A stretch of 42,437 nucleotides of DNA from contig VFKC01000099.1 of assembly GCA_009885745.1 (NCBI GenBank), positions 1-42,437 on the forward strand. The letters are read 5' to 3'. The translations under genes and the position numbers were made by a program. Numbering within the stretch: position 1 is the stretch's first letter; each line of letters starts with the position of its first letter. The notes under the pieces are model-generated. The model made no database searches, was not told the DNA's origin, and was given only the letters and a program-made list of their open reading frames with translations. The stretch comes from Actinomycetota bacterium (lineage in GTDB: Bacteria > Actinomycetota > Actinomycetes > S36-B12 > UBA5976). Shown one piece after another: positions 31,380 through 39,690 of the stretch.

Positions 31380-32480
31380 ATGGGGTCAATAATCCTGAAG
31401 GATGGTGATTCTGGGCCAGCTGTGCGCGATATTGCGCAACGGTTAGTCCGGCTAGGCCTTTTGAGTGAGACTCCTGTGCAGGGTGAGCCAGTTGAGCGCG
31501 AATACTTTGACACTCAACTAGCAGATGCAGTTAGGATTTTTCAACAAAGTCGCGGGCTTACCGTAGATGGAGTTGTTGGGCCACAAACTTTGCGACGCCT
31601 TGAAGAGGCACGCTGGGCCCTTGGCGACCGGATCTTGCGTTTTATCCCAAGGGGCATTGTTCATGGAGATGATGTTGTACATCTGCAACGACAACTTATC
31701 GGGTTTGGCTTCGCCATGGATCGCGTCGATGGAATCTATGGGCCACAAACCGAAAATGCAGTGCGGGAGTTTCAAAAGAATGTTGGTTTAGGTATCGATG
31801 GGATATGTGGACCTGACGTCTTCAAATCATTGTCACGCCTTAATCGCACCGTAGCCGGCGGTAGTCAAGAGTACTTACGCGAATTAGTTCGATGGGATCC
31901 AAGTCATAGTTCTCGCTCGGTAGAAACCTGCACAATCTTGTTGGATCCAAGCGACTCGGATGTTGAACTACATGGTGGCTCCACGCTTACCCAGGCCAAT
32001 GTTTGTTGGGATATTGCTAGTCGACTTGAAGGCCGGCTAGCCGCCTCTGGAGCTATGGTGGTAGTTACCCGCTCTCAGAATAGCCCGCTAGGTGATGAGC
32101 GAACTCGTGCGCTAATCGCAAATCAACAAAATGTGGATTTAGTACTGAGTTTGAATATGGATGCCAACCCTGTATCAATAGCAAACGGATTAGCGACTTA
32201 TTATTTTGGTCATGAATATTCACGTTCAGCTACTGGAATGCGCTTAGCCGGAATTATTCAAGATGAGATCATTACTAAAACCCCATTTACAGATGCCCAT
32301 ACTCATGCAAAAACTTGGGACATTTTGCGCTTGACAAAAATGCCTAGCATTAGAACCACGATTGGCTACAGTTCTAATCCGCAGGATGCAACTTTTCTCA
32401 GCGATCCAAATTCTCGCGATTTGATTGCAGATTGTCTTTCCTCTGCTGTTAGCCGCATTATGGCACCTAAAATAGGTTGA
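31380..32480 (+). CDS. cwlM: CwlM-like protein: two peptidoglycan-binding domains plus degenerate Amidase_3 domain
   Basis: Two PG_binding_1 repeats (TVDGVVGPQTLRRL, RVDGIYGPQTENAVREFQ) then ILLDPSDSD...SLNMDAN...IGYSSNPQD; no signal peptide. Confidence 0.85.
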   Translation: MGSIILKDGDSGPAVRDIAQRLVRLGLLSETPVQGEPVEREYFDTQLADAVRIFQQSRGLTVDGVVGPQTLRRLEEARWALGDRILRFIPRGIVHGDDVVHLQRQLIGFGFAMDRVDGIYGPQTENAVREFQKNVGLGIDGICGPDVFKSLSRLNRTVAGGSQEYLRELVRWDPSHSSRSVETCTILLDPSDSDVELHGGSTLTQANVCWDIASRLEGRLAASGAMVVVTRSQNSPLGDERTRALIANQQNVDLVLSLNMDANPVSIANGLATYYFGHEYSRSATGMRLAGIIQDEIITKTPFTDAHTHAKTWDILRLTKMPSIRTTIGYSSNPQDATFLSDPNSRDLIADCLSSAVSRIMAPKIG

Positions 32481-32507
32481 CATAACATTTCAGTTGGCTG
32501 AATTATT

Positions 32508-32544
32508 AGGTTTACACACAGGTTATCCACCTATGTGTAAACCT
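32508..32544. terminator. Bidirectional hairpin between convergent cwlM and parB
   Basis: Perfect 11-bp inverted repeat AGGTTTACACA/TGTGTAAACCT with a nested AGGT-TATCC-ACCT. Confidence 0.65.
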
Positions 32545-33555
32545 TTAGTTGAGAGGTTCGCCAAACATTCCAAGAGTCGGCGGATCCACAATAGCCACAA
32601 TGCGTTGTAGGTCTTCTAGGGTCGCAAATTCAATCATTACTTTGCCTCTTTTGGCGCCTATTGCGATGGTAACTCTGGTATCTAGTCGCTGGGATAGCCG
32701 ATCGCTTAAGTCAGCCAAGCCTGGAGCGCTAATCGTGCCAGTGGACTTGACTCGAGCCTTCTTAACAGTTTTAGAATCGCCACTAATAGCGACGATTTCC
32801 TCGACAGTGCGAACGGATAATCCTTCAGCAACGATTCGGCTCGCTAAGGCTTCCATCGCTGCTGGATCTTTTAATGACAGCAAGGCACGAGCATGTCCGG
32901 CAGACAAAACCCCAGCGGCTACTCGACGAGCAACTGCCGGTGGTAAATTCAACAGACGAAGTGTGTTGGAAATTTGCGGTCGGGATCGACCAAGACGAGT
33001 CGCAAGCTCTTCTTGAGTACAACCGAAATCCTCGAGTAACTGCTGATAAGCCGCAGCTTCTTCTAAAACAGTCAATGCAGAACGGTGTAGGTTTTCTAAC
33101 AATGCATCACGAAGCATCTGCTCATCAGCAGTGTCGCGAATTAAGGCAGGAATGCTGGTAAAGCCAGCTAATTTTGAGGCTCGTAGTCTTCTTTCGCCAG
33201 CAATAAGTTCATAACCCTGATCTGATGGGCGAACAACAATTGGTTGCAGTAGACCGATTTCCTGGATGGAATGAACCAGTTCCGCTAAGGCATCTTCATC
33301 AAATACCGTTCTAGGCTGGGCTCGGTTCGGAACGATTTCATTGATATTAAGTTCGGCAAATCGCAATCCCGCGATCGGAGCTTGCTCAGAAACCAACACA
33401 CTTGTCGGCGTACTAGGCTGCTTCACAGTTGTAGATTTACCAGAGACTAATGCAGGTTCCAGGGTTGGTGCACCGGGATCTGTTGGCGATGTTTCACGTG
33501 AAACATCGGGCATGAGGGCGTTTAATCCCCTACCCAAACTTTGTCGCTTTGCCAT
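32545..33555 (-). CDS. parB: Chromosome partitioning protein ParB
   Basis: GLGRGLNALMPDVSRETS, NRAQPRTVFDEDALAELVHSI and LIAGERRLRASKLAG. Confidence 0.96.
   Translation of the reverse strand: MAKRQSLGRGLNALMPDVSRETSPTDPGAPTLEPALVSGKSTTVKQPSTPTSVLVSEQAPIAGLRFAELNINEIVPNRAQPRTVFDEDALAELVHSIQEIGLLQPIVVRPSDQGYELIAGERRLRASKLAGFTSIPALIRDTADEQMLRDALLENLHRSALTVLEEAAAYQQLLEDFGCTQEELATRLGRSRPQISNTLRLLNLPPAVARRVAAGVLSAGHARALLSLKDPAAMEALASRIVAEGLSVRTVEEIVAISGDSKTVKKARVKSTGTISAPGLADLSDRLSQRLDTRVTIAIGAKRGKVMIEFATLEDLQRIVAIVDPPTLGMFGEPLN
33490..33505. promoter_or_regulatory. parS site 1 (inside parB)
   Basis: Perfect TGTTTCACGTGAAACA, within 22-nt palindrome CGATGTTTCACGTGAAACATCG (33487-33508). Confidence 0.97.
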
Positions 33556-33567
33556 TTCTTTCCTTCC

Positions 33568-34446
33568 TTATGCCCGTTGGGCGATTTCACGAGCAGCCGC
33601 CAAGTAGGCGACCGCACCAGATGAGCCAGGATCATACGTCATAACTGCTTGACCGAATGATGGAGCTTCGGCTACATAAATCGATCTTGGGATAACGGCT
33701 TCTAACACTTTGGGACCAAAATATCCACGGACTTCGCTAGCCACCGAAGCGGCTAAGTTTGTTGTTGAGTTGTACATAGTTAGCAAAACAGTGCTTACTT
33801 CAAGTTCCGGATTCAGCCTCTCGCGGGCGAATTCTATGGTCCGCAATAGCTGTTGCACGCCCTCTAAGGCGTAGAACTCACACTGAATCGGTATCAAAAC
33901 TTCACTGACGGCCGCCAAAGCGTTGATTGTTAACATACCTAAACTCGGTGGGCAGTCCACAAAAACATAATCAATTTGATTTGCTGTCAGATAGTCATTT
34001 AGCGCATCTTTAAGCCTGAAAGGGCGGTTTGCCTCATCAACATTGGAGATTAATTCAATGTCCGCACCCGCTAAATCAAGTGACGCTGGTAAAACCCAGA
34101 GTGAGTCATAACCAACTGCAGGGCTAATTGCCTCACTTATTGGCATCTGATCAATGAGGACATCATAGGTACCGATGGCGTCTTCTTGATGGTCTACACC
34201 AAACGCGGTTGAGGCATTACCCTGAGGATCAAGGTCTATCAGAAGCACGCGCAAACCCGCTAAGGCCATTGCTGCCGAGATATTAACCGCTGTTGTGGTT
34301 TTACCAACTCCACCTTTTTGGTTGGCGATTGTGATAATTCTAGTTTTACTGGGTGCTGGAAAAGTTCCCTTTAATCCACGACGGACAAAAACTGCAGCAG
34401 CCGCCTCGGCTGCTAGGGGGGTGTCTGCAAAATCATCAAATGCCAT
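33568..34446 (-). CDS. parA: Chromosome partitioning ATPase ParA/Soj
   Basis: ANQKGGVGKTTTAVNISAAMA and LLIDLDPQGNAST. Confidence 0.97.
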   Translation of the reverse strand: MAFDDFADTPLAAEAAAAVFVRRGLKGTFPAPSKTRIITIANQKGGVGKTTTAVNISAAMALAGLRVLLIDLDPQGNASTAFGVDHQEDAIGTYDVLIDQMPISEAISPAVGYDSLWVLPASLDLAGADIELISNVDEANRPFRLKDALNDYLTANQIDYVFVDCPPSLGMLTINALAAVSEVLIPIQCEFYALEGVQQLLRTIEFARERLNPELEVSTVLLTMYNSTTNLAASVASEVRGYFGPKVLEAVIPRSIYVAEAPSFGQAVMTYDPGSSGAVAYLAAAREIAQRA

Positions 34447-34535
34447 TTGGCTGATCCCCCTCTATGGATAACTACAATAAATTTAAAGTTCGATATTAGT
34501 TGAGATTAGCCTATGAGTACGCCTTAATTGGCAAA

Positions 34536-35147
34536 CTAGCAGGTAACCTGCACAACTATGGTAGGTGGGTCTACTAGATTGATTCCACAATGAATAATTT
34601 CAACGCTTTTTCCTTTTAATTTCGATTTCGCATCGAGAATTTCCTGTTCAGCCGTAGAGCCCTTCATCGCTAACACCAGCCCATTCTTCCTCGTTAGTGG
34701 CAAAGTCCATTCCAGAAGTTTGGCCAAAGGTGCTACTGCCCGCGCAGTTACTACATCTGCGGGCACAAGCTTGACTTCTTCGGCTCTGCCACGAACCACC
34801 TGCACCTGCTCGGCTAGGTCCAAGTCAGCAACCACTTCCGACAAAAAAGTTGCTCTTCGCAAGAGTGGTTCAATCAGACTAACTTTCAAATCGGGTCGCA
34901 CGATGGCAAGAACTATTCCGGGAAGCCCCGCACCACTACCAACATCATAAACTGAGGAATTCTCGGGGATTAATTCGGCAACTGCAGCGCAATTGGCCAC
35001 ATGTCTATCCCATAATTTTTCGACTTCGCGCGGTCCCAAAAGGCCACGCTCAATCCCGGCCCCAGCAAGCCAACCAACAAAGGCTTCTAACTTGGGCATT
35101 GCGTGCGGATAAGCCAGGGCAAGTTTTTCATGTTTCACGTGAAACAT
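34536..35147 (-). CDS. rsmG: 16S rRNA (guanine527-N7)-methyltransferase
   Basis: YDVGSGAGLPGIVLAI, VTARAVAPLAKLLEW and N-terminal MFHVKH encoded by parS. Confidence 0.95.
   Translation of the reverse strand: MFHVKHEKLALAYPHAMPKLEAFVGWLAGAGIERGLLGPREVEKLWDRHVANCAAVAELIPENSSVYDVGSGAGLPGIVLAIVRPDLKVSLIEPLLRRATFLSEVVADLDLAEQVQVVRGRAEEVKLVPADVVTARAVAPLAKLLEWTLPLTRKNGLVLAMKGSTAEQEILDAKSKLKGKSVEIIHCGINLVDPPTIVVQVTC
35131..35146. promoter_or_regulatory. parS site 2 (at rsmG start codon)
   Basis: Perfect TGTTTCACGTGAAACA overlapping the rsmG ATG. Confidence 0.97.
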
Positions 35148-35169
35148 TCCTCACTTTCAGGCTAAGTGA

Positions 35170-35185
35170 TGTTTCACGTGAAACA
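35170..35185. promoter_or_regulatory. parS site 3 (intergenic)
   Basis: Perfect TGTTTCACGTGAAACA within 24-nt palindrome GTGATGTTTCACGTGAAACATCAC (35166-35189). Confidence 0.97.
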
Positions 35186-35214
35186 TCACATTCTTAAAAC
35201 GGGTGCTCCCGAGA

Positions 35215-35694
35215 TTACGAAGGATGAACCACGATGTGGCGCTTAGGCTCGACGCCTTCTGATGCGCTAACTGCTCCAGCTACTCCTACAGCATCATGCA
35301 CGATCTTGCGTTCAAAGGCATTCATTGGCTTAAGTTTCACAATTTCGCCTGTTTCAATGGCTTGTGCCGCTGCTTCATTGGCTACCTTAATTAAGCGCTC
35401 ACGCACTGAGGCTCGGTATCCAGAGATATCCAGCATTAAACGAGAGCGCTCCCCAGTTTCCCGGGTTACTGCCAATCTTGTTAGTTCCTGCAAGGATTCA
35501 AGGACAGATCCTTTCTGACCAACCAATTGACTTAACTCTGCTCCGACAATGCTGACCATTGCCCGACCATTTTCAACATCCATGTCAATATCGCCATCAA
35601 GATCGGCAATATCAAGCAAACCTTCTAAATAATCAGCGGCCACTTCGCCTTCTTGCTCTAATAATGAAATTTTCTCTACACTTTTTTCTGACAT
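35215..35694 (-). CDS. jag: Jag/KhpB-like RNA-binding protein (KH + R3H)
   Basis: VGQKGSVLESLQELTRLAV, RSRLMLDISGYRASVRERL and MNAFERKIVHDAV; located between yidC and rsmG. Confidence 0.93.
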   Translation of the reverse strand: MSEKSVEKISLLEQEGEVAADYLEGLLDIADLDGDIDMDVENGRAMVSIVGAELSQLVGQKGSVLESLQELTRLAVTRETGERSRLMLDISGYRASVRERLIKVANEAAAQAIETGEIVKLKPMNAFERKIVHDAVGVAGAVSASEGVEPKRHIVVHPS

Positions 35695-35728
35695 TTGATT
35701 GCCTTTCAAGATTGGTTAGGAAGGTGGA

Positions 35729-36634
35729 TTAGGAACGCTTTTTACGTGGTTTGCGTTTTGGTTGATTTCTGGTGGTTGAATCTGGAATAGGTTCTATCTC
35801 TGGGGCCAATTCGGTTCCACTACTCTTGGCTAATTTTGTAGCCTTGCGCTGCTCAAGTTGAGCATGCGCTGGGGTTCCGGGTTGTGGACTGTTATGGATT
35901 ACATAGAACTGCTGACCCATAGTCCAAAGGTTTGTGGTAAACCAATAAAGCAAAACACCAACGGGGAAATTGATGCCAGAAATTGCAAAGATTAGGGGGA
36001 ACACATAAAGCAAGATTTTTTGCTGTTTAACCATTGGATTATCAGGTGCGGAGTTCTTAACAATCATCTGGCGTTGAGTTAAGAAGGTTGTGAGTGTCAT
36101 CAAAAAGATCAGGATAACGGTGACTACCAGCGTCACTGACGGATTATCTGTTTCAGCTCGATGAGTGAATGTGCCATACAACGGAGCCCCAAAAATCTTG
36201 GCGTTACGTGCCTGAATAACTAGGGAATCTGTCATCACTCCGTATGCCTGCATCTGAGCAATTCCTTGTAGCACATGGAAAAGCGCGAAGAATATGGGAG
36301 CTTGGGCCAAAATTGGTAAACAGCTAGCTAGGGGATTGGTCCCGGTTTCTTTATACAGGGCCATAAGTTCTTGAGATTGACGTTCCCGGTCGCCAGCATA
36401 TTTCTTTTGAATTTCTTTAACTTGAGGCTGAATAATTTGCATATTCCGCTGGCTCTTAATTTGTTTCACAAACAAAGGGATAAGCAAAATACGAATAAGC
36501 ACTACAAGTCCAACAATGGCTAGACCCCAAGCCCAACCTGTATCAGGACGAACAATCAATGACAGGCCGGTGTGGAAAGTGACCAAAATCCAACTAACGG
36601 CTATTTCGAGCCAACTTAAGGGATTCAAATTCAT
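35729..36634 (-). CDS. yidC: Membrane protein insertase YidC
   Basis: IRILLIPLFVKQIKSQRNMQIIQPQVKEIQKKYAGDR and NPLASCLPILAQAPIFFALFHVL; ATG at 36634 overlaps the yidD stop. Confidence 0.95.
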   Translation of the reverse strand: MNLNPLSWLEIAVSWILVTFHTGLSLIVRPDTGWAWGLAIVGLVVLIRILLIPLFVKQIKSQRNMQIIQPQVKEIQKKYAGDRERQSQELMALYKETGTNPLASCLPILAQAPIFFALFHVLQGIAQMQAYGVMTDSLVIQARNAKIFGAPLYGTFTHRAETDNPSVTLVVTVILIFLMTLTTFLTQRQMIVKNSAPDNPMVKQQKILLYVFPLIFAISGINFPVGVLLYWFTTNLWTMGQQFYVIHNSPQPGTPAHAQLEQRKATKLAKSSGTELAPEIEPIPDSTTRNQPKRKPRKKRS

Positions 36635-36951
36635 ACAAATACTCCATGACATTTCGTGTTAGTTGAAACTTCAATTACATCTTTATTGCGCCACGCTTTA
36701 CCGCTGGGCACAAAGTCCACGCCACCTGGGGTCCACGGATTGCAGCGAAGCACTCGCCATAACGTCAACAACGTTGCCTTAATTGGGCCATGTTGAGTTA
36801 ACGCCCCTAAGCCAAAACTTGAACAACTCGGGTAATACCGGCATCTTGCACCTAATACAGGGCTAAGGAATATCTGGTACCCGCGAATAATAGCGATCAA
36901 AATAACGGTTAATAACCTGCCTAAAGTTGCAGACCAAACAGCGCGGATCAT
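36631..36951 (-). CDS. yidD: Membrane protein insertion efficiency factor YidD
   Basis: IIRGYQIFLSPVLGARCRYYPSCSSFGLGALTQHG...LWRVLRCNPWTPGGVD. Confidence 0.95.
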   Translation of the reverse strand: MIRAVWSATLGRLLTVILIAIIRGYQIFLSPVLGARCRYYPSCSSFGLGALTQHGPIKATLLTLWRVLRCNPWTPGGVDFVPSGKAWRNKDVIEVSTNTKCHGVFV

Positions 36952-37283
36952 TATTTAGCCACCTTACGCAGGGCGAATTCCAGATTTTCTTTTAGCTGAT
37001 CAAAGCTGGCATTGGCAGATCCTGGTAAGGCACGGACAACCACATGGCATCCGGGAGGAAAATGAGGCAATTCTTGACTCAAAATGTGCCGTAACCGACG
37101 AGTTACCTTGTGTCTTACCACGGAGTTCCCAACTGTTTTTCCCACTGCAAAAGCCACTTTGGTGTCCATTGAGTCGCCTTTTGCCACAAATATGACCAAT
37201 AGCTTGGATGTCGAGCGCTTTCCGCTCTTCATCGCGGCCGAGATTTGCTTTGACTTATGCAGACGAGCTGAGGCTGCCAGCAT
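36951..37283 (-). CDS. rnpA: Ribonuclease P protein component
   Basis: FAVGKTVGNSVVRHKVTRRLRHIL; between yidD and rpmH. Confidence 0.95.
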   Translation of the reverse strand: MLAASARLHKSKQISAAMKSGKRSTSKLLVIFVAKGDSMDTKVAFAVGKTVGNSVVRHKVTRRLRHILSQELPHFPPGCHVVVRALPGSANASFDQLKENLEFALRKVAK

Positions 37284-37294
37284 TACTCAAGCAA

Positions 37295-37432
37295 TTAGGC
37301 GGAGATGTTTGTGCGACCCTTACCGCGGCGGGCGGCAAGAATGGCACGGCCGGCACGGGTGCTCATGCGAAGGCGAAAACCATGAGTTTTGGCACGACGA
37401 CGATTATTTGGTTGAAAGGTACGCTTTGACAT
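37295..37432 (-). CDS. rpmH: 50S ribosomal protein L34
   Basis: Absent from the ORF track (45 aa); manual translation [45 protein letters not shown]. Confidence 0.96.
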   Translation of the reverse strand: MSKRTFQPNNRRRAKTHGFRLRMSTRAGRAILAARRGKGRTNISA

Positions 37433-37726
37433 AATTTATTTCTCCGCAGGAAGGTAGGTTGAGGCGATTGGCCATCGGACATCCACGACATTTACTTCGT
37501 GGACATTCGACGAGATTTGCACATCATCTCACTGATAACTTCCCAAACATACGCGCTTAATGGGCATCTGGTCAAACCCGCTTTACTAAAATAGCAACTA
37601 AAATACAGGTCAAAGATGGGCGCTTCAACTAGCGACCTTCGGAACCTGTGGAAAAGACTTGTCAGATTGGTGCAATTGGGCGTAGTCTGCTGATTTCGAC
37701 CTGTGGAAAACTGTGAAAGGCCCAAA

Positions 37727-39172
37727 ATGGACAATGTTGAATTAATTGAAGTGTGGACAAAGACACTTGAATCCCTCACCTCAAATGCAATCACACCTCA
37801 ACAACGTGCGTTCGTGGCATTAACCAGGCCGCTGGGTCTTATCGGTGATACGGCTCTTATCGCAGCACCAAATGAATTTACAAAATCAGTTTTAGAAAGT
37901 CGATTAAGTCCGATTCTCTGTGATGCACTTTCACGAATACTTGGCCGTGAAGTGCGACTTGCCGTAACAGTTGATGAAACTATCGCGCCGGATCTTGATG
38001 AAGATGCAACAGACGAGTTGGCTGACTCAACCTATGCAGACATCGAAGTTGTCGGATCTCCATCTGACCCCAAACCTGCCTTACCGCCGCAGGCAAGTCG
38101 CGGTCCAGCGCCAGCGCCCAAGAACGCTCAAGAGGGTAGCCGACTAAATCCCAAATATACTTTCGACACATTTGTTCCAGGTTCATCAAATAGATTCGCG
38201 CACGCAGCAGCGCGCGCTGTCGCCGAGCAACCGGCTAAGGCATACAACCCATTATTTATTTACGGGGAATCTGGTCTTGGTAAAACTCACCTCTTACACG
38301 CGATTGGGCACTATGCCCGAACGTTGTATGCAGGCTCGAAAGTTAGATATGTAAGTAGCGAAGAATTCACCAACGAATTCATTAACTCAATTCGTGATGA
38401 CAAGGCTAAAGAATTTCAACGACGATACCGTGATATTGATGTTCTACTAGTTGATGATATTCAATTCTTGTCTCAAAAAGTACAAACACAAGAAGAGTTT
38501 TTTCATACCTTTAATACTCTCCACAACGCAAATAAACAAATAGTCGTAACTTCAGATTTGCCACCGAAACAATTACAAGGTTTTGAAGACCGAATGAGTT
38601 CACGTTTTGAATGGGGTTTGATTACAGATGTTCAGCCACCCGATTTAGAAACACGTATCGCTATCTTAAGAAAAAAGAGTGCGCAAGAAAGATTAAGTGC
38701 TCCTGCCGATGTGTTGGAATATATTGCCTCAAAAATGTCAACTAACATTCGTGAACTTGAAGGCGCACTAATTCGAGTAACAGCCTTCGCTAGTTTAAAT
38801 CGCGCACCTGTTGACCTGGATCTTGCTGAGATTGTGCTTAAAGATTTGGTTACGGATGCTGCTGGTCCTGAAATAACTTCAGCTTTAATAATGAGCCAAA
38901 CTGCAAATTATTTCGGAATTAGTATGGACGATTTAACCGGAGCAAGTAGATCTCGGGTTTTAGTGACTGCGCGACAAATCGCGATGTACTTATGTCGGGA
39001 GCTCACTGAGTTGTCTCTGCCAAAAATTGGCCAGCAATTCGGTGGTCGTGACCACACAACAGTTATGCATGCAGATCGTAAAATTAGAACTCTCATAGCG
39101 GAACGTAGAAGTTTGTACAACCAAGTGAGTGACTTAACTTCACGAATTAAGGTTCAAGCAAGACAACTTTAA
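37727..39172 (+). CDS. dnaA: Chromosomal replication initiator DnaA
   Basis: [31 protein letters not shown] and [17 protein letters not shown] 37727 gives [10 protein letters not shown]. Confidence 0.97.
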   Translation: MDNVELIEVWTKTLESLTSNAITPQQRAFVALTRPLGLIGDTALIAAPNEFTKSVLESRLSPILCDALSRILGREVRLAVTVDETIAPDLDEDATDELADSTYADIEVVGSPSDPKPALPPQASRGPAPAPKNAQEGSRLNPKYTFDTFVPGSSNRFAHAAARAVAEQPAKAYNPLFIYGESGLGKTHLLHAIGHYARTLYAGSKVRYVSSEEFTNEFINSIRDDKAKEFQRRYRDIDVLLVDDIQFLSQKVQTQEEFFHTFNTLHNANKQIVVTSDLPPKQLQGFEDRMSSRFEWGLITDVQPPDLETRIAILRKKSAQERLSAPADVLEYIASKMSTNIRELEGALIRVTAFASLNRAPVDLDLAEIVLKDLVTDAAGPEITSALIMSQTANYFGISMDDLTGASRSRVLVTARQIAMYLCRELTELSLPKIGQQFGGRDHTTVMHADRKIRTLIAERRSLYNQVSDLTSRIKVQARQL

Positions 39173-39245
39173 GTTATGTCATCTCATTAACTTAAGTCAC
39201 TTATATACACATTGTGCACAACTTGTGCATAAATAGGTATTTGGT

Positions 39246-39284
39246 TTTGTTCTCACTTTGTTCATAATTTGTTTTCATTTTGTT
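39246..39284 (+). repeat. Four TTTGTT elements with an 11-bp period
   Basis: TTTGTT begins at 39246, 39257, 39268 and 39279. Confidence 0.85.
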
Positions 39285-39626
39285 GGGATAAACTGCGGAT
39301 AACTCAACAGTTACCCACAAAAAACTGTGGATAGCTGTGGATAACTAATCTGAAATTACTAACTTCAATATTCATGCATTAGTTTTACACAGGTTATTAA
39401 ATAAAATTATTCCTGAGCCAAGTGAATATTCAGGGGTTATCCACAGTTTCCACAATGCCTAATACGACTAATAAAGATATACATATGAAATCTGCTTAAC
39501 CCACTGATTTGAGATTTTCGTGGATAACTACAAATAAAAGTAATAAATTGCCAAATAGTAAAATTGTGTAGTGCTGTGATGTGTTCGTCACAAGTACATG
39601 GCACGATAGGGGCTCGGAGAACATTA

Positions 39627-39665
39627 TCAAGTTACTTAAGAATAATTATTTCTTAAGTAACTTGA
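39627..39665. repeat. Perfect 16-bp inverted repeat with 7-nt loop upstream of dnaN
   Basis: TCAAGTTACTTAAGAA (39627-39642) / TTCTTAAGTAACTTGA (39650-39665). Confidence 0.95.
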
Positions 39666-39690
39666 ATCAATTTTAGAAGGTGTGAAGTCT

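Larger units (their letters stand above)
39173..39681. other. oriC: Probable origin of replication (oriC)
   Basis: About 510-bp AT-rich dnaA-dnaN intergenic region with DnaA-box-like sites at 39212-39221, 39294-39302, 39311-39319, 39326-39334, 39336-39344, 39437-39445, 39446-39454 and 39519-39527. Confidence 0.88.

Noticed and set aside
37208-37434. Plus-strand ORFs overlapping rnpA and rpmH (73 and 116 aa)
   Set aside because: Antisense to the clear L34 and RnpA genes; no independent evidence of coding.
39460-39487. TAATACGACT followed by AGATATACATATG, resembling T7 promoter/pET vector sequence
   Set aside because: Only 10 and 13 nt match, the intervening sequence differs from the vector, the T7 core is incomplete, and the segment is embedded in natural oriC sequence; most likely chance in AT-rich DNA.
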